Positions 57,392 through 64,000 of a stretch of DNA of 64,000 bases are shown in pieces. Every line of letters begins with the position of its first letter. Position 1 is the stretch's first letter. The notes under the pieces were generated by a model that was not told the DNA's origin, searched no databases, and was given only the letters and a program-made list of their open reading frames with translations. The stretch comes from Spirochaetota bacterium (lineage in GTDB: Bacteria; Spirochaetota; UBA4802; UB4802): assembly GCA_040756435.1 (NCBI GenBank), contig JBFLZD010000012.1, positions 1 to 64,000 on the forward strand, written 5' to 3'. The position numbers were made by a program, and so were the translations under genes.

Positions 57392-57422
57392 TTGACAGGG
57401 CATAACGTTGTTATGCTATAGT
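57392..57422 (+). promoter_or_regulatory. Promoter with a 17-bp palindromic operator
   Basis: TTGACA (57392-57397) with GCTATA after 17 bases (57415-57420), or TATAGT after 19 (57417-57422), is interrupted between the boxes by the perfect palindrome GCATAAC-GTT-GTTATGC (57400-57416). A repressor binding here would block RNA polymerase. The gene at 57451 or the enoyl-CoA isomerase operon is the target. Confidence 0.6.
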
Positions 57423-57450
57423 ACTTTCAGTTTATCATAACTATACCAAT

Positions 57451-57828
57451 GTGTCATGTATGGCAACACCCTATATGTTACAAAATATGTACGATAGTTC
57501 TGTTTATTTGTGCCAGGAACGTATCTGGCATCAAATAATTGATACAGCATTTCAGCGTGGATTTCAGCCTGTGGGCACACGGCTTGATTATTATTACGAG
57601 TTAGATCTGGTATGGGATGCTGAGACTACATTTATGGAAAAGATATTCATGTCTATAATGACACATGCACGCTGTCTAAACTGGAATAAATATAATTTCA
57701 AAGACAGGGAAAACCAGATAGTATGCGATGAAGACTGCAGTGAATTATTATATGTTTTACAGGATATATTGCCTCAGGATTTAAAAGATTTTTTTTCCAA
57801 AGGCTCGTTTAGAATTTGCAGTGAATAA
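57451..57828 (+). CDS. Unrecognised 125-residue protein
   Basis: The frame starts at GTG 57451, with an ATG at 57460 as alternative, and neither has a clear ribosome site. The protein is rich in aromatic residues and acidic patches (DYYYELDLVWDAE, about 48-60) and has no known domain. A promoter with operator lies 30 bases upstream, and the enoyl-CoA isomerase gene begins 33 bases downstream. A leaderless or short-leader mRNA would be needed. Existence is moderately supported by the promoter. Confidence 0.55.
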   Translation: MSCMATPYMLQNMYDSSVYLCQERIWHQIIDTAFQRGFQPVGTRLDYYYELDLVWDAETTFMEKIFMSIMTHARCLNWNKYNFKDRENQIVCDEDCSELLYVLQDILPQDLKDFFSKGSFRICSE

Positions 57829-57861
57829 TAAATAATTTTATTACTAAAGGGGGTTATTTGT

Positions 57862-58584
57862 ATGGCCATTGTAGAATGGAAAAAGGATGAAAACATAGCA
57901 ATTATCACCATGAACACTACTGAAAACCGCCACAACGTTATGTTTGCACAGGCCATGTTGCAGGCTCTGGATGAAATTGAAGCTGATAAGGAAATTAATG
58001 GTATTGTGCTTACATCAAGTGATGCAAAAAATTTCAGTTTAGGTGTTGATATTGAATGGCTGATGCCACGCATGGCCGAAAAAGATTTCAAGGCAATCAA
58101 AGACTTTATGTACGGCATGAATAACGTGTTTAAGCGCTTGCTGCTTATACCCATGCCAGTTGTTGCAGCCATAAACGGGCATGCATTTGGCAATGGTGCA
58201 ATCCTTTCCTGTGCATGTGATTTCAGGTTTATGCGCTCCGATAGAGGATTTTTCTGCTTTCCTGAAGTTGATTTAGGAATCCCATTTTTGCCAGGCATGA
58301 TTGCTTTTGTCAAAAAAGCTATTCCCTATTATAAATTTAATGAGATGAAACTCACCGGCAGGCGTGTGGGCGCACCAGAGCTTGCTGAACATCATGTGAT
58401 TGAAAAAGCCTGTGCCAATGTTGAAGAACTCATGAAGGAATCAATTGCGTTTGCAAAAACATTCAAGAAAAAACGTGGAATTTTTGGGGAGCATAAAAAA
58501 AGGCTTCACAAACATATCATTGAAGTTATTGATAAGGAAGATCCTGAGTTTATTGAATCATTGTTCTTATTTATTCAAGATTAA
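57862..58584 (+). CDS. Crotonase-family protein, enoyl-CoA delta-isomerase-like
   Basis: The 240-residue protein has the crotonase oxyanion regions (KNFSLGVDIEWL and INGHAFGNGAILSCACDFRFM) and RGFFCFPEVDLGIPFLPG. The glutamate of FPEVDLG is retained, but the second catalytic glutamate of enoyl-CoA hydratases, expected in the AFGNGAILS stretch, is missing. The one-glutamate pattern and surrounding sequence resemble delta3,delta2-enoyl-CoA isomerases. It would move a double bond during breakdown of unsaturated fatty acids. A GGGGG ribosome site precedes the ATG. Confidence 0.82.
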   Translation: MAIVEWKKDENIAIITMNTTENRHNVMFAQAMLQALDEIEADKEINGIVLTSSDAKNFSLGVDIEWLMPRMAEKDFKAIKDFMYGMNNVFKRLLLIPMPVVAAINGHAFGNGAILSCACDFRFMRSDRGFFCFPEVDLGIPFLPGMIAFVKKAIPYYKFNEMKLTGRRVGAPELAEHHVIEKACANVEELMKESIAFAKTFKKKRGIFGEHKKRLHKHIIEVIDKEDPEFIESLFLFIQD

Positions 58585-58610
58585 AATATCAAAATGAAAA
58601 TCAATACTAT

Positions 58611-58641
58611 AAACCCTCGCTTACCATGGTGAGGGTTTTTT
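58611..58641 (+). terminator. Rho-independent terminator after the isomerase-like gene
   Basis: AAACCCTC (58611-58618) pairs with GAGGGTTT (58631-58638), loop of 12 bases containing the palindrome ACCATGGT, followed by a T-run. It lies 27 bases after the stop. Confidence 0.85.
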
Positions 58642-58658
58642 GGTATACAAAAATTTCA

Positions 58659-58687
58659 TTGACATATTAATGTCCATTCATTAATTT
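58659..58687 (+). promoter_or_regulatory. Promoter with TetR-like operator before the HSL-type hydrolase
   Basis: TTGACA (58659-58664), 17-base spacer, TAATTT (58682-58687). The arms ATTAATG (58666-58672) and CATTAAT (58679-58685) form a perfect dyad with a 6-base centre across the spacer and part of the -10 box. GACAT/ATGTC is a second, overlapping dyad. A TetR-type repressor is the likely reader, though no such gene is in the window. A GCGATAGT motif copy is just downstream (58698). Confidence 0.6.
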
Positions 58688-58733
58688 TTTACAGTAACTA
58701 TCGCACACAAAAAAAATATGAGGAGGTTTTTTA

Positions 58734-59651
58734 ATGTCATTGGATCCTTCTGTAAAAAAAGTCCTGGAATTGCTAAAAAATATTGAATTAAGCAGTTTGA
58801 CCGTTGAACAGGCTCGTGCATTGATGGACATGGGCATTGAAAGACAGATAAAAGAAGATGTAAAATCAACCAGAGATTTTGAAATAACATACAATGGTAT
58901 ATCTCTTCCCTGCCGTCTCTATGAGCCATTTACCACTACTGATGCACTTATTATATATTATCACGGTGGGGGTTTCATGTTTGGCAACATTGAGCTTTTT
59001 GACCATGTATGCAGGAAAGCAGCCAATTCTTCAGGTTGTAAGGTCATATCGGTTGAATACAGATTAGCTCCAGAACATAAATTCCCGGCGGCTGTTGATG
59101 ATGCATATCATTCATTCAGATGGATTAAAGAGCATGCTCATAACTATGCTGTGAATCCTTTAAAAATTGCAGTTGCTGGTGACAGTGCCGGTGCTAACCT
59201 TACCACTGTAACCTGTTTGCGATGTAAAGATACCAGTATGGATTTACCCAAACTCCAGGTGCTCTTTTATCCGGTTGTTGCACCAGATGTGTGTTCAGAA
59301 TCAGTACGACAATTTGGAGATGGATTTTTTTTAACCAGAGCTTCAATGAAATGGTTTACACAGCTTTATCTTTCTTCACCTGCCGATCTTATTAATCCCT
59401 ACATGTTTCCAATCTTTCACCAAAACCCTGGTGGACTGCCCGAAGCTATTATCATAATAGCTGAACATGACCCGCTGCGCGATCAAGGCGAAATGTATAA
59501 CCTGTTTTTACGTGAAGCAGGTATACAGTCAACATGTATTCAGGCAAAGGGGATGATACATGGATTTTTGAATTTCAGCTACCTTATACCATCGGCTGTA
59601 ACAATTGCAGATATGGTATGGTGTGTTGTTGGTAAAAAACTAAACATGTAA
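58734..59651 (+). CDS. Alpha/beta-hydrolase of the hormone-sensitive lipase type
   Basis: The 305-residue protein has the HSL oxyanion motif YHGGGF and a triad of Ser151 (GDSAG), Asp246 (EHDPL) and His276 (MIHGF). The fold is abhydrolase_3. Such enzymes hydrolyse short-chain acyl esters. A strong AGGAGG precedes the ATG, and the promoter at 58659 carries an operator dyad. It closes a run of acyl-CoA genes and may supply acids to them. Confidence 0.9.
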   Translation: MSLDPSVKKVLELLKNIELSSLTVEQARALMDMGIERQIKEDVKSTRDFEITYNGISLPCRLYEPFTTTDALIIYYHGGGFMFGNIELFDHVCRKAANSSGCKVISVEYRLAPEHKFPAAVDDAYHSFRWIKEHAHNYAVNPLKIAVAGDSAGANLTTVTCLRCKDTSMDLPKLQVLFYPVVAPDVCSESVRQFGDGFFLTRASMKWFTQLYLSSPADLINPYMFPIFHQNPGGLPEAIIIIAEHDPLRDQGEMYNLFLREAGIQSTCIQAKGMIHGFLNFSYLIPSAVTIADMVWCVVGKKLNM

Positions 59652-59662
59652 ATGAAGAATAT

Positions 59663-62128
59663 TTATACTTTGAAATATTCAAGCATTGCTTTTAGTTGCT
59701 GAGCCATAGAAGCCAAATTCTGGGCACTTGAATTCATCTCTTCTGCTGTACCTGCCACATTCTGTGTTAATGAATTAATGGTATTGATTGACCTCACAAT
59801 CTCATCTATAGCGCTTTTCTGATCTTCAACGGAATCAAGTATCTGTCGTGAAAGTGACTCGGTGTTATCCCATACCTGTTTCGTCTCGTTGAATATTTCA
59901 CTCTGTTCCCGGATTTTTTGTCCCATTGTACTTACTTCACGGCTTATGGATTCAATTCCTTTAATTATATTTGACATAGCAGTGACTGTATTTTCAGTAA
60001 TAATGATTCCTTGTTGAATTTCTTTCTCATTAGTTTTTACAAGTATATCAATATCCTTAAGGCTCTGTGCAATCTGGTCAGCTAATTTGGTTATTTCATC
60101 AGCCACAACTGCAAAGCCACGTCCCGCCTCCCCGGCGCGTGCTGCTTCAATTGCAGCATTCAGCGCAAGCAGGTTAACCTGATCAGCTATACCACGTATA
60201 ATCCCAGCAATATTTGAAATACCACGGGAGCTTTCAACTATCTTGTGCATACTTGTTTTCATCTGTTGTAGCGATAGTTGTCCCTGCTCTGCATCTTTGC
60301 TTATGGATTCAGTTTTTTGTGCTGATTCCTCCATTATCAGCAAAAATGAAAAAATGGATTGCGATAGTTCCTGTAAATGGCTGGAAAACTCACCCAAACT
60401 TTTTGATTCGTCTTTAGTATGTATTACAATTGAATCAAGGTTTGCCGATATTTCTTCAATCGTAGCAGTAATCTCTTCCGTTGATGCTGATTGATTGGAT
60501 GCAACTTCTGATAGTGCACTTATACCAGCAGACATCTGTTCAGACGCTGTGGACAACTCATCAGATGAATTTTTTATCTGGCTAATTACCGAACCAATTT
60601 TAGAAGTCAACGTTTTAACTGACGTTGCAATTATGCCAATTTCATTGCCATAGATTACTTCAGGAGTAATTGATATATCGCCTTCTGATATCCTGTATAT
60701 TGCATCACGAATAATTGTAAAAGGCTCAAATGCAAATGTTAATATCATAGCACTTGCAAGTATACCTAATACGATAACACCAAATGCCAGAAACCCAACA
60801 AATACTATGGTATTACGTATAGCAAGCCCAATATCATTTTCATAGACCGTTTGTGCAACAGCAAAGGATGGCTCATTATTCTCTAGCACATAAACAAATT
60901 TTCTTTCACCTTCCCAGATATATTTAACCACCTTCTTTTTCTGAAAAGCTTCACTACCCCAGGTATATTGTTTAAGATTTTCCCTGCCTATATAATCTGT
61001 TTTTGGATGTGCTAAAAACAGGCCATTCTTATCCATAATTAACATATACCCACGGTTACCAATTTTGTAATGTAAAAACTTTTTCTGAAACAAGGCATTC
61101 ACGTCATAGCAAATACAATACCACAGGTTATTATTTTTAGCGGCACATACTGCAACTGACCTTTGTATGTCAGGAATATAAACAAAATCTCCAATAAAAC
61201 TTTTCCTTTTTTTCATCCCTTGAGTCATCCCCAATGTATCTGATTGTAAGCCAGCAACTTTCCCGGTTAACGAACGCAGTGCTACTGCGTTTCCTTCATC
61301 TTTCATTATGAATATATCAATAATTTCATCTTTCCCCTTCATATACCCCAATGTATCAATACTTCCTTCACGAGCCGCAACTGAAACTAATTCTATACCT
61401 GTATAGAGATAATTTTTCACATCATTGGCAATAGCTGATGCGTTTATTTGCATTTGCTGTCCAAACTCATTAATACGTGCTTTAAATACAAACAATAAAG
61501 AAGATGAAGCAACAAGCAGAACAGCTAACAATACCATAGAACTTATTGAAACAGTAAGGGCATTCTTTAATGAACCCCAAAAACTTATATTTTTTTGTTG
61601 TGCAAAGCCCAGTAAATCTTTGATAAAATCATTATCAGCTATAAACTTGTTGATTAGTACCTGAGAAACAACTGTCATAGCAAAACTAACCGCTACCAGT
61701 ATACACGCACCTACTACAAAACATACCAGTATGGTTTCAATATCTATTTTTACAATCCACATGCCGGCAATGACTATGATGATGCTACCAAGCCAGAAAA
61801 GTATACCAATAAATGAACGCATCACCGGCAAAGAAAAAAGTCTTTCTCTGATTAATATCTTACAATGCGTATCAACTTCACGGCCATCTTTCAATGCATC
61901 AGCCATCTGTACAAAAGGTTTAAACATGTATTTTTGCACAGGAGGAAATACCACCAGGGCAATCACTGCAACAATACCAATTATTATTAATATATTGTAG
62001 AGCTGTTGGAGGGGGATGTCAGTTGATAGGGTAATGGCAATAACCGCCAGGGGGATAATTATGCAGTATTCGACGAGAGTGGTATAAAGATAAAAACGTT
62101 TCATGAATGCACGGATAGCCCCTTCCAT
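59663..62128 (-). CDS. Methyl-accepting chemotaxis protein with many N-terminal helices
   Basis: The 821-residue protein begins with about six hydrophobic helices (about 12-225) in place of the usual single anchor. It then has a dCache-type sensory domain (about 230-430; [19 protein letters not shown]), a further helix (about 435-465), HAMP (about 465-520) and the signalling hairpin with the invariant tip [27 protein letters not shown] (about 645-670). It reports to CheA/CheW. The extra membrane block recalls spirochete chemoreceptors. No cheA or cheW is in the window. Confidence 0.93.
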   Translation of the reverse strand: MEGAIRAFMKRFYLYTTLVEYCIIIPLAVIAITLSTDIPLQQLYNILIIIGIVAVIALVVFPPVQKYMFKPFVQMADALKDGREVDTHCKILIRERLFSLPVMRSFIGILFWLGSIIIVIAGMWIVKIDIETILVCFVVGACILVAVSFAMTVVSQVLINKFIADNDFIKDLLGFAQQKNISFWGSLKNALTVSISSMVLLAVLLVASSSLLFVFKARINEFGQQMQINASAIANDVKNYLYTGIELVSVAAREGSIDTLGYMKGKDEIIDIFIMKDEGNAVALRSLTGKVAGLQSDTLGMTQGMKKRKSFIGDFVYIPDIQRSVAVCAAKNNNLWYCICYDVNALFQKKFLHYKIGNRGYMLIMDKNGLFLAHPKTDYIGRENLKQYTWGSEAFQKKKVVKYIWEGERKFVYVLENNEPSFAVAQTVYENDIGLAIRNTIVFVGFLAFGVIVLGILASAMILTFAFEPFTIIRDAIYRISEGDISITPEVIYGNEIGIIATSVKTLTSKIGSVISQIKNSSDELSTASEQMSAGISALSEVASNQSASTEEITATIEEISANLDSIVIHTKDESKSLGEFSSHLQELSQSIFSFLLIMEESAQKTESISKDAEQGQLSLQQMKTSMHKIVESSRGISNIAGIIRGIADQVNLLALNAAIEAARAGEAGRGFAVVADEITKLADQIAQSLKDIDILVKTNEKEIQQGIIITENTVTAMSNIIKGIESISREVSTMGQKIREQSEIFNETKQVWDNTESLSRQILDSVEDQKSAIDEIVRSINTINSLTQNVAGTAEEMNSSAQNLASMAQQLKAMLEYFKV

Positions 62129-62196
62129 TGCAACCCTCCATTATTTTTATTTTGACCATCCTAATTACACCATCAGTATGAAGTTTTGTCAATGTA

Positions 62197-63627
62197 TTAT
62201 TTTATCCTTATATATTCTATTTCAGCTTTTGCTTTTCCGTTGCATACAAGAATATAAATACCGGAAAATTTCAAAAGATCATGTTTTTTTGCACTAATCT
62301 TACGCGCTACAAGCTCCCCATCAATAAATAATGAAAGCGTTTTGCCTTCACTGCGCAATTCATACTCATGCCATTGTGTAGTAGCATAGGGAATTTTGTA
62401 TCCACACACATCAACCTCTTCAGGCAATAATGTTATTACAGCAGCAAGCCCTCCATAACCAACGACTCCAGCAAGAATGACATTCCCGCTTAGTAAGCGC
62501 CCTTTTACCCTGCACACCATATTCTGAAAGCTTCCGGTCTTTTTATAAAGTCCACCCTTTTCATCTGAATTGAGCTTAACAATATTTGTATCTTTAAGTT
62601 TGGTAAAACTTATAGCTTCCTCAAAGCCAGAGTACATATGTTGCCAGCCCTTGGGTGTATGCGAATCTATCCATTCGTTAAACCTTTCATCAATAGTAAA
62701 GATTTCATCATTCTGGGTTATAGCTCCTGTTACCGGCTCAATGCGCTCCAAAAACTTGCCAAACACCCAGCCGCGGCTGCCACTTAATGAAACCACCCTG
62801 TACCAGTAGTCGCGCACATCGCCAATCTGCACCGAATCCATTGAGCGCTCTAATTGAATAACAAATTCGCCTTTATTAAGGTTGCCAGTGATTTGTCCGT
62901 GAGTACCAGCTGAATCTCGCAGATTGACATTTTCACCTTTGCACCTGAACAACCGGTAATACTCTACACTGGAGTTATACTTATTACAAAAGTTCTGTAT
63001 CATCTCAGTAAGCTTTTCAGCATGCCCTTTTAATTCAATCTTTGGATTTTCCAGCGCTTTTAATACTATATTGACAAGCGATGACAGGTAAGTGGTTTCA
63101 GGATAGCGTTTATAGAACTCCATAACTGGATTGATAGTACCCGGATGTTTACTCATAGTAAATTGCAACATATCAAAGTCTATTGATTCTATGTAGCGAC
63201 TGCCGGGATACAATGACACAAATTCGTCATATACCTTACCACCCATGGATATATAACACTCTGGTTCAATAATAAGTATTAGATCCACCTGTGCTTGTTT
63301 ATTTATTTCTTCTAACTTAATTTTGAGCTTAGATATTATTTTTTTGTTTTTTGTTTTTAGTATTTCAGCGCATTCATCGGCATAGTCTTCATTCATTTCA
63401 TTAATAAATCCTAAAAGCGCTTTTAACCGGTAATAATATATGCGTTCACCATCTTCATAATTTGCAGTTTTTGCAAGTGTATTAAGCACATTTAATGCCT
63501 TTTTATAATTTCCGCTGTCAATATGCTCAATAGCATTGTCAATGGTTGCCGGTGTCATGGCTCTATATACAAGGACACCAGCAATGGCCACAACGATAAC
63601 TATAGCAGCTATAAATTTCTTAGACAT
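62197..63627 (-). CDS. Membrane-anchored protein with SH3b and LamG-like domains
   Basis: The ATG at 63627 has GAGGA four to five bases ahead and is preferred over the upstream ATG at 63651 (476 residues). A membrane helix lies near residues 4-22. A helical TPR-like region follows (about 30-225), then an SH3b domain (about 233-300; NVNLRDSAGTHGQITGNLN and YWYRVVSLSGSRGWVFGKF). The C-terminal 150 residues (about 325-476) look like a concanavalin/LamG sandwich. It probably binds cell-wall or polysaccharide. It is 7 bases after the phosphoglycerate mutase stop, in one operon. Confidence 0.72.
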   Translation of the reverse strand: MSKKFIAAIVIVVAIAGVLVYRAMTPATIDNAIEHIDSGNYKKALNVLNTLAKTANYEDGERIYYYRLKALLGFINEMNEDYADECAEILKTKNKKIISKLKIKLEEINKQAQVDLILIIEPECYISMGGKVYDEFVSLYPGSRYIESIDFDMLQFTMSKHPGTINPVMEFYKRYPETTYLSSLVNIVLKALENPKIELKGHAEKLTEMIQNFCNKYNSSVEYYRLFRCKGENVNLRDSAGTHGQITGNLNKGEFVIQLERSMDSVQIGDVRDYWYRVVSLSGSRGWVFGKFLERIEPVTGAITQNDEIFTIDERFNEWIDSHTPKGWQHMYSGFEEAISFTKLKDTNIVKLNSDEKGGLYKKTGSFQNMVCRVKGRLLSGNVILAGVVGYGGLAAVITLLPEEVDVCGYKIPYATTQWHEYELRSEGKTLSLFIDGELVARKISAKKHDLLKFSGIYILVCNGKAKAEIEYIRIK

Positions 63628-63634
63628 ATATTCC

Positions 63635-64000
63635 TCACCATGGATACACATTGTTCACAATCATTGCTAAAAGTTCATGAGCTCGCTCAACAAATATACC
63701 TGTGTTCCCTGCATCTACCTCATTAAAGCCTTTACAATGAAAGCGATAGTTCATGCCAGGGGCATATATTACAAAAGGAACGGGATCGCTTGAATGTGTG
63801 CGCAGGCTAAGCGGTGTGGGATGATCAGGCATCACCAGCACAGCAAAGTCGCCGTAGCGATTGAGCATATTCACAACAGGACCCACCACCTTTGCATCAA
63901 AATCCTCTATTGCTTTAAGTTTGTGTTCTAAATTGCCTTCATGTCCGGATTCATCAGGTGCTTCGACATGCAAAAACACAAAATTTGCATTCTTCATTGC
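63635..64000 (-). CDS. apgM: Phosphoglycerate mutase, archaeal (ApgM) type, 5'-partial
   Basis: Only the last 120 or so codons are inside the window; the start is beyond the right edge. HVEAPDESGHEGNLEHKLKAIEDFD and LVMPDHPTPLSLRTHSSDPVPFVIY are typical of the C-terminus of the cofactor-independent, archaeal-type enzyme, a metal-dependent alkaline-phosphatase-fold mutase interconverting 2- and 3-phosphoglycerate in glycolysis. It is the first visible gene of an operon with the SH3b/LamG-like protein. Confidence 0.88.
   Translation of the reverse strand, partial: AMKNANFVFLHVEAPDESGHEGNLEHKLKAIEDFDAKVVGPVVNMLNRYGDFAVLVMPDHPTPLSLRTHSSDPVPFVIYAPGMNYRFHCKGFNEVDAGNTGIFVERAHELLAMIVNNVYPW

Noticed and set aside
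57774-58313. 179-residue frame on the minus strand
   Set aside because: It is antisense to the clearly coding isomerase-like gene and resembles nothing.

Overview
The window reads as chromosomal DNA of a Gram-negative, flagellated bacterium, most likely a member of the Spirochaetota. This rests on the flagellar block (a PilZ-like protein with possible DUF1577 resemblance, then flgN-flgK-flgL-fliW-csrA), a seven-helix-type chemoreceptor, many lipoproteins and outer-membrane barrels, and AT-rich base use. The phylum call is inference. An archaeal-type phosphoglycerate mutase is cut by the right edge.

Layout. 0.3-6.1 kb (minus strand): an ECF sigma factor with a FecR/beta-propeller partner, zapA with a coiled-coil partner, a secreted barrel-like protein, and rplT-rpmI-infC; infC appears to start at AUA. 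6.4-10.9 kb: thrS, a tRNA-Val(GAC) with an odd anticodon loop, a 3-ketosphinganine-reductase-like SDR and an NAD-dependent epimerase. 11.2-16.9 kb: a radical SAM enzyme and a class I isoprenyl synthase, divergent from a 71-aa protein that is translationally coupled to a hybrid histidine kinase with a SpoIIE-type phosphatase. This is the strongest candidate for an undescribed system; it recalls ComQ-ComX-ComP. 17-28 kb: a CsgG-like/TPR/ankyrin protein, a small secreted protein, and a three-gene operon resembling Pga/Pel polysaccharide export (TPR-SLH lipoprotein, 1638-aa TPR/barrel/OmpA protein, NodB-like deacetylase). 28-34.6 kb: a YhhN lysoplasmalogenase and the flagellar block.

34.8-40.7 kb is a decaying aldehyde-reduction island: a YqhD-like dehydrogenase divergent from an AraC regulator, an intact aldo/keto reductase, a flavodoxin, and three broken genes. 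40.7-46.6 kb holds a CPBP protease, a PAS histidine kinase, a degenerate 5'-nucleotidase fused to a barrel, and a coiled-coil lipoprotein. 46.6-48.5 kb holds a MITE-like element and two inverted copies of a roughly 200-240 bp repeat flanking one secreted YiiX-like gene. 50.6-52.1 kb is a gene-poor tract with a structured repeat, a small gene interrupted by TGA, and the tail of a DpnII-type restriction enzyme. 52.1-59.7 kb is acyl-CoA metabolism: CoA-transferase/GNAT fusion, ADP-forming acyl-CoA synthetase, DRTGG-domain ATPase, enoyl-CoA isomerase-like protein and an HSL-type esterase, with palindromic operators in their promoters. 59.7-64 kb: chemoreceptor, an SH3/LamG-like membrane protein, and the partial phosphoglycerate mutase.

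A genome-scale signal runs through the window: GCGATAG, usually GCGATAGT, occurs 34 times on the two strands where roughly five are expected. Its longest gap coincides with the aldehyde island.
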